64,000 bases of DNA, from assembly GCF_008728515.1 (NCBI RefSeq), contig NC_044981.1, positions 95,264,426 through 95,328,425 on the forward strand. The letters run 5' to 3'. Below the pieces are notes generated by a model, which saw only the letters and a program-made list of their open reading frames with translations, did no database searches and was not told where the DNA came from. This document shows positions 46,633 to 57,672 of the stretch, piece after piece (positions within the stretch are counted from its first letter, which is position 1; every line of letters begins with the position of its first letter). The stretch is from Papio anubis (taxonomy: Eukaryota; Chordata; Mammalia; Primates; Cercopithecidae). The position numbers and the translations under genes were made by a program.

Positions 46633-48894
46633 GATTTATATGTACTTTGTATGGCTATTCTTATTTGCCACACAAGTTTTTAAGAGACGCAGCCTTTCTG
46701 GATTAGTTGACTGTTACTGTCAATAACTCATAATATTAAAATTTAATAATCTTGTCAGTTTATTAATTTATAAGATGGATTCTTGGTGCTTTGGGCCCAA
46801 ATATTCTGTAACTATAGCATGTTAAAAGCAGACCATCCTTTTTTTCTGATGAATCAGAGTTGTTTATTTAATTATTGAAATGTTATCCTCAACAGTTACC
46901 AAATGCCTGGCAAGGTAAGGTTCAAGCTGGCTTTTTTTTTTTTTTTTGGTAAGTCAGAAGACCTCTCCAAATTTTTTTTGTATTATAATTTTATATTATA
47001 AGACTAGCTTTTCTTCCATTTTGGAAGTCAAATCAAGAATGATGGAGATCTGAAATTTTGAATCCTTTATGATTACTATGATTTATTGACCCCAAATCAG
47101 ATGATTGCTCTACTGTTTGCATAGATGACCTTAGATTTGGATGTACTTTAACACCTTCTGAGAATTACCAGACACAGTGCTTGAATAAACATCAGATTTT
47201 TGAAAACCGTATAAGCTGAGTGTTATTGGTTTTATTTGGCTCATTTCACTTTCATTTTTACATGATGATTGCCTACAGAGCTGAATATGGATATTAAAAT
47301 GTGATAGGGAATGTGTGAGTGAGTGTGTGTGTGTGTGTGTGCATGTGTGCACTGAGGAATGCTGTATATTGAGTGAGAAAGAAGGACAAAAAAAATCCTG
47401 CAGACATCCAATCCTGATTCTTAGAAACAGGAATTGATAGAACACATGGATCAGTCATGGATAACCCTAACCATTGTCAAAGTGCGTGCTTAAGTGATGT
47501 CTGGTAGAAGGCAGAACAAATAAAGAGATAGGTGGTTTACTTGACATTCTGTTCGCCAGAGATTTGCATTAACTGGCATGTGTGGACGTATTCCACAGAG
47601 CAACAGTTGACATTTATAATGATGACCCTGAGACATGGTAAATGCTGTGTGAATTATCAAAGAAAAATGAAAACCTGTTAGTGCAAATCAGATGTTAAGT
47701 GCATTTTATTGTGTTTTTTTAATTAACGTTGACTCTTTACATAGAGCACATATATTTTTGCTTTAATCAGGATAATTATGCTTTCTGACCAAATCAGATG
47801 ACACAAAGGGGATTGTAGAAATTTAACACACACTTGCTCATTACCTGCTGTGTAATAAGCTATGGGCAAACAATTGATAGACACGATTTTATGTCCTCAA
47901 GAAATTCATAATTACGGGAGACAGAGAACCATATGGTTTTTATAAAGTGTAACAGTACCCTAATGTACATACAAATACAATGGAAACCATAGTGTAGAAG
48001 TGATTGATAAAAGAGAAGTCAAAGATTTATTACTGATAAGTTAACATTTGAATTGCACATTGAAGAACAAGTAAGCTTTCTCTAGCTAAATAGAAAGTTT
48101 ACTGTCATGTCCCAGAATAGGGATTTTATGTACTTTGTCCCTTCTTTTCTCCATCATCTCCTCATTTCTGGGACTGACAGTAGATACATTAGATAGTGGA
48201 GGATGAAGTTTGATATGCTTTAAGAAATACTGCTCTGAATACCCTGGGTCCTCCTTTCAATTGTTATTTGAGTGTCAGAGTGGGCACTGGAGTAATGTGA
48301 AAATCTATCACCTCAAGTTGAGGAGAAAGACCTGGAAATTAAATAAGGGATTCAGGAAAAATCATATTGGCCTATAGGATTATTTGCTTTGTTAAATAAT
48401 CTGTTTTTATTGTTTTAAAGTAAAATTACTTTGGATTTCTCTTGGTATTTCCAAATTATCTATCTTATGGACAGAAGATCTTACAGAGCAAAGCAACCCT
48501 CAGCAATGACAAGGGTCACAATGGCTCAGGTTTTATTTCTCCTCAAGTAATCTTCCATACAGCCTGCTTGTTAATAAATAGTTAATTATTTGGGCAGCTG
48601 CTAATTCTGCTTGAGCCCACCAGTGGATACAAGACATTGGCATTTTGCAGCTGCATTTTGCCCTGGGTGGGAATGTCGATGCAGAGTTCAGGACAGGTAG
48701 GGTAGCCTCTTCAGTCAGTCATAAATCAGGACAATCCAGGCCCAATACTAGACTCAGAGTTTGTCATCATTGATTACATAAACCAAAGATCAATCAATTC
48801 CCCCGTGTCTGGCTCTGTGAGTGCAAAGAAATTAACAATGGTCAATTTGTTTATTTTTATCAGTTATTATTTTCATGCTAATGGAATGATGATA
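46633..48894. other. Unassigned non-coding sequence
   Basis: AT-rich. Contains a T18 run at about 46932, a short (GT)9 at 47323-47341, and no recognised gene. The 104-codon reverse frame across the GT tract is an artefact. Confidence 0.5.
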
Positions 48895-49056
48895 AAGACA
48901 CTGGACTGGGCACATGTGTCTGGATTCTGGTGCAACCTGTGCTATTCACTGACTGTACAACTTTAGGCAACTATCTTAGCCCTTCTGGACTTCATTTTCT
49001 CCATAGTATATGGACTAAATGATCCTCACAATTTTTTCCAGTTCTAGAATGCTAGG
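48895..49056 (+). mobile_element. MIR SINE fragment
   Basis: ctattcactgactgtacaac, tttaggcaactatcttagcc, ttctggacttcattttctcc and a tccagttctagaatgctagg end match a MIR 3' half. Confidence 0.7.
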
Positions 49057-49059
49057 AAT

Positions 49060-50268
49060 TTTTTGTCAATTTTTAAATTTTGTGGATACATAGTAGGTGT
49101 ATACATTTATGGGGTAAAAGAAATGTCTTCATACAGGCATGCAATGTATAATAATCACATCATGGAGAATGGGGCATCCATCCTTTCAAGCATTTATCCT
49201 TTATGCCATGAATAATCTAATTATACTCTTTTTGTCACTTTAAAATGTACTACTAAGTAATTATTGACTGTAGTCACCCTGTTGTGCTATCAAATAGTAG
49301 ATCTTATTCATTCATTTTATTTTTTGTACCCATTAACCATCCCTACCTCCTTCCAACCTCTCCACCTACCCTTCCACCATCCTTCTACTCTCTCTGTTCC
49401 ATGAGTTTAATTATTTGATTTTTAGATCCCACAAATAAAGAACATGCAATGTTTGTCTTTCTGTGTCTGGCTTATTCTACTTAACATAATGACCTCCAGT
49501 TCTATTCATGCTGTTGCAAATCTCATTTTATTATGTTTGAAATCTGTTAATGAACAGTTAGGTTGTTTCCAAATCTTGACTATTGTGAGCAGTGCTACAC
49601 CAAACATGGTAGTGCAGATATCTCTTTAATATACTGATTTAATTTCATTTGGGTACATACCCAGCAGTGGGATTGATGGGTCATATGGGAGCTCTATTTT
49701 TGGTTTTTGAAGAAAGCTCCAAACTGTTTTCCATGGTGCTTGTACTAACTTACATTCCCACGAACAGTGCATGAGGGTTCTCTTTTCTTCACATCCTCTC
49801 CAGCATTTGGTATTATCTGTCTTTTGGATGAAAGCCATTTGAACTGGGGTAAGATGATATCTCATTGTAGTTTTGACTTAACATTTCTCTAATGATCAAT
49901 GACATTGAGCACCTTTACATACGCCTGTTTGCCATTTGTATGTCTTCTTTTGAGAAATGTCTATTCAAATCTGTAGCCCATTTTTAAATCGGGTTATTAG
50001 ATTTTCCAATAAGGTGGTTTGAGTTCCTTATATATTCTGGCTATTAATCCCTTGTTAAAAGGGTAGTTCGCAAATATTTTCTCCCATTCCGTGTGTTGTC
50101 TCTTCACTTTGTTGATTGTGTCCTTTGCTGTTCAGAAGCTTTTTAACTCGATGTGATCCCATGTGATCCCATTTTTGCTTTGGCTGACTGTGCTTGTGGA
50201 GTATTCCTCAGGACATTTTGGTCCAGACCAATGTCCTGGAGATTGACCTCAATGTTTTCTTGTAGTGT
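49060..50268 (-). mobile_element. L1 (L1PB/L1MA-like) 3' end, reverse strand
   Basis: Reverse complement of an L1 3' UTR and distal ORF2. It has the older 3' UTR (atttatggggtaaaagaaat; gttgtgctatcaaatagtag), and a reverse frame at 49626-49865 encodes MRYHLTPVQMAFIQK followed by the CWRGCEEKRTLMHC Cys/His segment. The L1 ends 5'-truncated at about 50268. It is inactive. Confidence 0.88.
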
Positions 50269-50944
50269 ACTAGGATTCTTAAAAGCCACTTTTACAGATA
50301 TCTATGTACATAAACAAATATATTTATGCCTTTTCATTTTAAAATAGATTTTAAATTTATTTTACTAAAATACTGAGTTAACAGTGTGTAAGTTTAAAAC
50401 ATTATTCAATGAAAATAATGTGCTTTTTCAAGAACTACATAATTTCAAACAAAATACATTTGAGGGCATAAGGAGAGAGGCACCAAAATCTACCTCTATG
50501 CTCCCCTTTCATCCAAGACATAAAAGAAAGCAGCACTAATCATTTCTTCTGCTAACCCCAGTAAGTAACTAATGCAGAACACTTTGATGTGTTTGACAGA
50601 CAATTTCCAAATGTGATTTTTAATCCAGAGTCACAGAGCTACCTGGTTCCTTCTCCAAAATTTCTCATGTGGAAATTTATTACATATTCACATGCACACA
50701 CACCGAAAGCCTCCCTTGCTTGCTACTTAATCACATTTCCTAAATGACTGTCCTACAGCCATTAAGTTTATTAATGGAACCCCAAACAAAGGAATTTATC
50801 TTTCATAATAGCACCAAAGAAAAATTGCCAAAATTAAACCTTAGAATTTTTTTAAATGACATATCAAAATTCCACATATATACATGTGTGGAATTATTTA
50901 AGGTAATTATTGATATCAAAGAACTCACTACTGCCATTTAAAAA
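50269..50944. other. Unassigned non-coding sequence
   Basis: AT-rich sequence between two reverse L1s. No feature was recognised. Confidence 0.5.
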
Positions 50945-51427
50945 ATTGTATTCTGGTTGTTTTGTAAATACCTTCTTCCTTCCTTCCTTTCTTTCTGTCT
51001 CTTTTTGTGGTTTGATGGTTTTCTGTAGTGGTATGTTTTGAATCTTTTACATTTCTGTTTTGTGTATCTGTGGAGTTTTGCTTTTCGGTTACCATGAGGC
51101 TTACATTGAACATTGTACACTTAGTCTACTTCAATCTGATAATAGCTTAAGTTTAATTATGTACAACAAGGCTACACTTTTACACTGTCTTCCAATTTAC
51201 ATTTTTGATGTTTGAATTTACATCATTTTATAATATGTATCTGTTGAAAATTTATTTCAGTTACAGTTTTCATTAATGTGTTTTCACCCTTGAACTGGAG
51301 ATAAAATTACTTTATGTACCACAATTACACTTTAAGGGCATTCTGAATATTGCTCTGTATCACTTATACCATTGGGTTCTATGCTTTTGTAAGTTTATTC
51401 TATTAATCAGCAGTCTTTCATTTCAAT

Positions 51428-51431
51428 TTAA
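51428..51431. repeat. TTAA target duplication (left) of the piggyBac element
   Basis: TTAA immediately before the terminal inverted repeat. The matching TTAA is at 51954-51957. PiggyBac transposases insert specifically at TTAA. Confidence 0.85.
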
Positions 51432-51953
51432 CTCTTTTCCTATTTAGAAAAAAAGTGCAGCTCATTGCAAGCACTCATTTAATTTTACATAAACACATTC
51501 TTTGAGGCTGAAACAAATCTAACTGATTTTCAATGTAAAAATAAAATATAAAAACTGTTCTTGGAAGTATTTCTAAACAGAACTAACATCAGAATCATCT
51601 AAATAATCAGAATCAACTATTTCGGAAAAATAAGATTTATCAAATGAAAAATCAGATTTATCTTCAGCCAACAACTGTTTGAGAGCCATGTTAACATCAC
51701 TTGTAGGAATGCTACATTTTCTAGTATTTGACGTTTTCAACTATTGAGAATTATTACATTTTGTAAATGGAAATATCACTACTAAAAATGGAATTCTATC
51801 AACTGAATGACATCTTTTTTTCCAAAGTCGATAGGCTAGAACAATGTGAAAATAATAATAAAAGTGAGATATTTTGTGGCAAAGTTATCTCAGGGTAAAT
51901 GCTGTAGCCATAATCACCACTGGACAGTATTCTTAGGGCAAATGGGAAAAGGG
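51432..51953 (-). mobile_element. PGBD4-related piggyBac element (MER75-like)
   Basis: A 522-base element between two TTAA tetranucleotides. The ends are inverted repeats: CTCTTTTCCTATTT on the left and, on the opposite strand, CCCTTTTCCCATTT on the right (12 of 14 matching). CCCTTT-type ends with TTAA duplications define piggyBac elements. The minus strand carries a short coding remnant (51573-51734) resembling the N-terminus of the domesticated human piggyBac protein PGBD4. By family knowledge MER75 elements are thought to be the non-autonomous relatives of PGBD4. It is an internal-deletion derivative, since no DDE catalytic region is present. It inserted into the older L1M and was later followed by the neighbouring L1PA. 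Confidence 0.85.
51573..51734 (-). pseudogene. Transposase N-terminal remnant, PGBD4-like
   Basis: 53 codons followed by TAG, within the piggyBac element. The first codon is ACG where PGBD4 has its ATG. The next residues read SNTRKCSIPTSDVN, then MALKQLLAED, an acidic run with DFSFDKSYFSEIVDSD, and DDSDVSSV. As I recall PGBD4, its start has the same order: SNPRKRSIP, a QLLAED block, then a Ser/Asp-rich SDFSEIDDSD segment. Only the disordered acidic N-terminus is present, with no transposase core. Both the lost start and the early stop rule out function. This is too short for an ordinary ORF scan. Confidence 0.8.
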
Positions 51954-51957
51954 TTAA
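51954..51957. repeat. TTAA target duplication (right) of the piggyBac element
   Basis: TTAA directly after the right terminal repeat. It overlaps the target duplication used later by the L1PA insertion. Confidence 0.85.
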
Positions 51958-51966
51958 AGAACTCTC
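51956..51966 (+). repeat. 5' target-site duplication of the transducing L1PA
   Basis: aaagaactctc here corresponds to aaagagctctc at 52454-52464 (10 of 11 matching), just after the terminal A run. After it the L1M sequence continues as if uninterrupted (ttgcaattcctgtaaggcag). Confidence 0.8.
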
Positions 51967-52453
51967 AGCTGGAAACCATCATTCTTAGCAAACTATCACA
52001 AGAACAGAAAACCAAACACCGCATGTTCTCACTCATAGATGGGAACTGAACAATGAGATCACTTGGACTCGGGAAGGGGAACATCACACACTGGGGCCTA
52101 TCATGGGGAGGGGGGAGGGGGGAGGGATTGCATTGGGAGTTATACCTGATGTAAATGACAAGTTGATGGGTGCTGATGAGTTAATGGGTGCAGCACAGCA
52201 ACATGGCACAAGTATACATATGTAACAAACCTGCACGTTATGCACATGTACCTTAGAACTTAAAAGTATAATAATAATAAAAAATAAATTAAAAAAATTA
52301 CAGAATTATAGCATACACAGATAACATTCATGTAATACGAAAGATCATATTGTAAATTAAAACTTGAGAAATTAAAAAAATGTTAAAGAAAAAAAGAAAA
52401 AATAATGTAATCTGGAATCAATTATTAAATTTTAATTTATTTAAAAAAAAAAA
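51967..52453 (+). mobile_element. 5'-truncated L1PA with probable 3' transduction
   Basis: 51967-52290 is the end of an L1PA. It starts agctggaaaccatcattctt and runs through the 3' UTR, with the same ttgatgggtgctgatgagtt duplication as L1-B, to acttaaaagtataataataa. Instead of a target duplication, about 150 bases of non-L1 sequence follow (about 52295-52442: cagaattatagcatacacag ... tctggaatcaattattaaat). Then comes a true A14 run (52443-52456) and the target duplication. Two A-rich ends with unique sequence between them is the signature of an L1 transcript that read through its weak poly(A) signal. The last 26 ORF2 codons are still open in frame (51846-52049), which has no meaning for function. 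Confidence 0.8.
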
Positions 52454-54451
52454 AAAGAGCTCTCTTGCAATTCCTGTAAGGCAGGCCTTATGGGGATAAT
52501 CTCCCTTAGCTTTTGTTTGTCTGGAAATGTTTTGATTTCTGAAATACAAGTTTTCTGGGTAAAGTATTCTTGGTTCACAGGTTTTTCCCCCCCCTTTAAC
52601 ACTTTGAATGTATTATCACACTCTCTCCTGGTTTCTGCTGAGACATTCACTGATAGATGTACTGGGACTCCTTTGTATGTGACATATTTCTTAATTCTTG
52701 CTGCTTTCAGGATTTCTTTGTCTTTGATTTTTGGTAGTGTGATTATTATATATCTTGGTAAACTCTTTGGGTTGAATTTCACAGGTGACTTCTTACCTTT
52801 ATGTAAGAATTTTGTCTTCTTTCTTCAGATTAGGGATGCTTTTATTTATTATTTCTTTAAATATACTTTCTGGCCCTCATTCTCTTTCTTTTCCTTCTGG
52901 AATGCCAATTTTGTGTGGGTTAGGTCCCTTGATAGTATTCCATAATTCCCATAGGTTTCCTTCATTTCTTCTTTGTCTTTATTTTTTTCCCTCCTCTCTT
53001 GGGTAATTTTACATGTTCTACCTTTGAATTCACTGATTCTTTCTTCAGCTTGATTGAGCTGGCTGTTGAAGTTTTTCATTTACTTTTTACATTAATCATT
53101 GTGTTCTTTAACTATAAAATTCCTGTTTATTTTTTATTTTTTTTTTGTTTGTCAAACTTTTCATGTTGTTCATGTATTGTTATCCAAGTTGTATTTAATT
53201 TTTTATTTGAATATTCTTGAAGTTCATTGAACTTTTTAAAATAAGATTATTCTGAATTTTATTTCTGTCATTTCATAGATCTCCCTTTCTTTGGGGTTTA
53301 TTGTTGGAGCTTTGTTAATTTTTTTGTAGGTGTCATGATTTCCCGAGTCTTTGTAATCCTTTTGTCCTTGCCTTGGTGCTTACACATTTGCAGGGATAGC
53401 CACTTTTTCCAGCTTTTATAGGAGATTTTCTTTGGCAAGGATAGACCTTCACTAGTTAGTCTAGCCTGTGATTCTAGATGGACTGGCAAGCAAAGCTTTC
53501 TTTCAGGTTCTCTAGATGGCTGGGATAATACATTTGCTCTGAATTTGAGCTAGGTTACAGAGTGTATTTTCAGGCTAGAAGGCGCTGTCATTTGAGTTTA
53601 GAAGTTGCACAGGGTTGCAGGAGGAGCCTTGAGGTTAAGTAAACAAGGATGGATTGACCAACTGCTAAGCTCAGTAGAAATGTACAATTGAGGTTTGCCT
53701 CCCTCCCTGGACAGGGTCTAGGGTTGAGTTTTGAGGTTGTGGGGAATACTGATTAAGCTTTCAGATGTGGCCTATCTAGATACTACTTGTTTGGAAATTC
53801 ACTGCAGGAATTTTCTCCTTCCCAGGATGACGATTTGGGGTAGTGTGTAATGCTGGCTATAGAGGCTGACCGTCCAGGAATTCAAGCAATGTAGCACTTC
53901 TCATCTTTTCTAGGAGTCACCAGCTTGGTTTTGTGGATGAGCTATGCTGTTAGTTGGTACCTTTTATTGAGCACCACTGCTGTCAGGTACACTGTGCTTT
54001 CACAAAAATTGACACATTGTTCTCTGTGGCCTCTATCGATCGCTTTGTTTCTTCCCTGACCCCAGGGAATCTAGCCATGCAGTTTTTCTGTATGTTCCCC
54101 ATTCCCCATGAGATGAAAGCAAAGTGAGCTTCCTGGTAGGCATCTCAGAATGCTAGGGAAGCTGGAAGTCCACTTACTTGGTTCTCTTTTCCCACTGTAG
54201 AAACCTGGAGAATTCTCTCTGTGTAGCATTGTGCCAACTTGGAGGAGAAGGAACAGTAATGTGGTTAAAGTGAGATCATTTTTCCTATCCTTTCAATGCA
54301 AGTTTTTATTTAGTTTCGTGGAACACACAGGCAATTCAGGTTGATTTTTACATGCTGAGGTTTCACCAGGTGCTTTGGTCTGTGGATAATTGCTACTTGA
54401 TCTTCTGTGAGAGGGAGTGAAGCCTGGGACTTCCTGGGACCTCCTATTCCA

Positions 54452-54466
54452 CCATCTTGCCGATAA
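54452..54466 (-). promoter_or_regulatory. YY1-type motif at the L1M 5' end
   Basis: On the minus strand ggcaagatggtggaatagga matches the start signature of L1 elements. It marks the true 5' end of the ancient L1M. Confidence 0.65.
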
Positions 54467-54934
54467 CACTGTCTGATATTATTTCTTGTTAATGTCAAGA
54501 AATTCTATGTGAAAGAATCTTTGGTTGGGAAGGCGTAGATTATTTGTCTTCTTGTCACTTCATTTTCCTCTCTATCCATAAAACATTGATCTTAAACTCT
54601 ACCTGTATAAGATTAGCAAACTGTGCAGCTTGTATGAACAGCTTAGTTCAGTGATAAATGGTCATAAGTGCTTCAGATATTTAGGATATCTGTAAAAACC
54701 TGAGTTGAGTTTATGTTTTTATGTCAAATTTACATTCACATAAGGGATATCTTTGACAAGTTAGTCCAATTACTTAGTTTATGATATTAATGAAGGAAAA
54801 TATCTTAAAATCCACCCTGAGACTGAATGGCTGGCTGTGCTCTAAACCACTGCCCCATACCTGGCCAATCAGTTCACAAAAGATGACTTTGGCATAAATG
54901 GATCATAATCTGAAATACTTCATAGCGTAGAGAT
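54467..54934. other. Unassigned non-coding sequence
   Basis: AT-rich DNA beyond the L1M start. Nothing was recognised. Confidence 0.55.
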
Positions 54935-55172
54935 AAAGGACAGCATTTCAAGAAGACATCCCTAAGTTTAAATCCCAGCTCTGCTACCTACAAGCTATGT
55001 GATCTTAATTAAGCTTAAACTCTCTGAGATTCAGTTTGCATACCTGTAAAACTGTGTAATTGTAATGTATCTACCCCAGTTATTATCGTAGGGATTAAAT
55101 TGTATGAGATAACATATACTGAGCATCTGGTATATGCCTGGCACATAACAGTCTCAATAAATGATAGCTATA
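54935..55172 (+). mobile_element. MIR SINE, nearly full length
   Basis: Ordered consensus matches: aatcccagctctgctaccta, caagctatgtgatcttaatt, tctctgagattcagtttgca, tagggattaaattgtatgag, atgcctggcacataacagtc and tcaataaatgatagctata. Confidence 0.88.
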
Positions 55173-56714
55173 TTTTCTCTACTACATGTGACTTCATTTT
55201 TAATCCAAGGATCAACATATTATTGCTAACTTGGACTCAGTCAGAGGTTCTTCCCATTAAAAAGAATGAATATTTTTGATTGGTTGATTAGTTAGCTTAA
55301 TCATTTAGACTTTCCAAATGATGAATTCATATCCCCACATTACAAATATAATTACATTATGGAGTCTCTAAATTTAATGTCAAATATATTCACTTTAGTG
55401 ATTGTCAAAAGTAGTCAGGACAGTTACTATACTTAGTTTTTTGAAACTGTCCACTGTCTTTTTGATAGGAAAGCAGATAAAAATAATTAAATACATAATG
55501 ACTTATGTTAAAAATGGAATGAAAATCTCTGTCTTTGATACACTATTCTATAAAAAAGTGTATGTGTGATGAACAAAGAATAAAGTTATTAAAATTGAAC
55601 ACAAGTTATGCCAAGTGAAGTTTACATTTTGTATTTTTAGGGAAGTATTAGAATATAATCAGTGGGCACAAGTCAAATGGCTAATATAAATTCTCTTACA
55701 GAAGTAGTAAAATTTACCTTCAGAAAAGCTCATTTTGGAGGCTGATTTGCATTTGTAAATAACTATTTTTGCTCAAGCATGATTTTCTCATTATTGAAAC
55801 CACTAAGTTGTGACGAATTGGAAGGGCTGATATTTATGAAACTCCCATAGACATTGGTATGTGCTATCCTCTTAACGAGAGCAGAGCTTTTTTTGGTGTG
55901 GAGGTAGCAGTTTGGCATCTAATTATTTAAAAATTAGCAAATCCTCATTAAACAGCTGCTTTTCTTTTTGTTGACTTGTATGAGATGCCAAACAACTCCA
56001 TTCTTTGCCTAGAAGATTAAGATTTTCAATCTGGTTTTTATTGCAGGCTTAATTTTAATGTATAATCATCCATGTAAATAAATCCTAGAGACTAGTGGTG
56101 TTCAAAATAATTAAAAAGATGTAGAAGAAAATATATTCACACTTAGTACTAGAGTAATAAAATAGTAAGCCTAAGGCACTTTGTGTGGTTCTACAACCTA
56201 TGTTAATTTCACCTACAGTCCATTGTGGATTACTTTTAAAGACTTGGCAGTAATAGACAAACAGATATACATATGCAAATATTTCAGGATAAATATAAAA
56301 GTGATAAAAATGGATGGAATTCTCATACTTTCAAGTATATTTATACTTAAATCTATCTAAATCAGAGTAGTCATAGCCTTTGTACTGAGCTTTTATGAGT
56401 GAAATTGCTGGTGTTAGAAATTTAAACAGATCCAGTAAATGGTACCCCTCTTCTCTACGTGAATTTGGAACTAGGTAAAAGGCAGACAGAGTAGGGAATG
56501 TGGGATTAAATATCACCTTTATTAATTATAAAGTGGTTATTGAAGTAGGTTGCCTGTATCTATAGGATACTGGGCTTTCCAAATGTGAATTCCAGAATTT
56601 GGCCTCCTAATCATGGCAGCACTAGACCACTAGAGAAAGAGAAGGAACTGGGCTTTGCATGCCCAATTTTTTTTCCTACAAATTCACCAACCTAATAAGG
56701 TATTCCATCCATCT
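55173..56714. other. Unassigned non-coding sequence
   Basis: AT-rich, stop-dense. No repeat or gene was recognised. Confidence 0.55.
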
Positions 56715-56800
56715 ATGTTTTGCTCATTGTTGTATGTCTAGTATGTAGAACAGAGCTTGGCACCAAATAGATGTATAATAAACTAATAAATAAGGAAATG
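56715..56800 (+). mobile_element. L2 3' end fragment
   Basis: ttttgctcattgttgtatgt, ctagtatgtagaacagagct and tggcaccaaatagatgtata, then aataaactaataaataag, follow the L2 3' terminus. Confidence 0.6.
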
Positions 56801-57544
56801 ATTTTAAAAGGCTGAAAGAGTAGGTACAAACCAGGTTGTCAAGGCTTAGTATCTTACTGTGGTTTCAGATTGTTTTCTGTAGGCCATGGGGAGCTCACTA
56901 AAGGTATGTACATAGCAGGGAATGTGGACATGTTCGCCTTTTAGAAAGACTGCTTCAGCTGCTGTTTGGAAATTGGATCTAAGTCCAGCAAGAATACTGG
57001 AAATTCGACCACATTAGGAGGTTATTTCAAATAGTACAATCACTGATATAAAATTTTATTATAATTTATCCACAGATTCCCTATTTTGTCCGTAAGGAAG
57101 TAAACAAGTAAACAACCGCTAAAACAACTCTCTAACAACAGCAGACCCTCATGAGAACACTAGGCAGCAGAAGCTTCTTTAGCAGTAAAAGACATATGGA
57201 TATTCATATTTTGTTCCATGATCTTTAACATTAAATAAATAAACTTAATATTTAAGTCTCCTTCTGCATTCCTAGAAGATGTTATTCAGATATCCATCTC
57301 CCTGCAATACTGTCAGTGCAGCTCAACAAAGTCAATTCCATTAGCATAAATGTTCCTGACTGAATGAAGGCAAATCTCATCTTTATTATTAATCACACTT
57401 TAGATATGGAAAAGTGATACTATTCAGGAAAATAAGGAGAGGAGAGGTTGCTGCCATAAAAATCCCCATGCATGTTACTCTAGCTTTTTTGCTTCATTTC
57501 CCCTAGCCTTAACTCAGTTACATTTCTTAAATTATTATTCAGAA
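56801..57544. other. Unassigned non-coding sequence
   Basis: No gene or named repeat was recognised. Confidence 0.55.
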
Positions 57545-57672
57545 TCATCTGTCCTTTCCACTGACATGTAAGCTTCATGAAAATAGACTTCATCTTTTGT
57601 TCACAGCTGTCTCAACACCTCAAGCAGTGCCTTATAGGAGGTGCTCAGTAAATGTCGGTGAATAAAAAATGA
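57545..57672 (+). mobile_element. L2 3' end fragment
   Basis: acatgtaagcttcatgaaaa, cagctgtctcaacacctcaa, gcagtgccttataggaggtg and ctcagtaaatgtcggtgaat match the L2 3' end in order. Confidence 0.75.

Larger units (their letters stand above)
50945..54466 (-). mobile_element. Ancient L1M, reverse strand, 5' half, with nested insertions
   Basis: On the minus strand the element starts at about 54463 with ggcaagatggtggaatagga, a classic L1 5' end. It runs through a 5' UTR of about 1.4 kb, an ORF1 region (coiled-coil frame 53079-52849 with NQAEERISEFKGR; RRM/C-terminal frame 52782-52441 with YIIITLPKIKDKEILKAAR), and then inter-ORF sequence near 51100 (ggttaccatgaggcttacat in the plus reading). 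It stops at about 50945 without ORF2. Two later insertions interrupt it: a piggyBac element (51432-51953) and an L1PA (51967-52453). Confidence 0.8.

Noticed and set aside
49626..49865. Zinc-finger-like reverse frame (CWRGC ... HC)
   Set aside because: It is the C-terminal Cys/His segment of L1 ORF2 in a truncated reverse L1.
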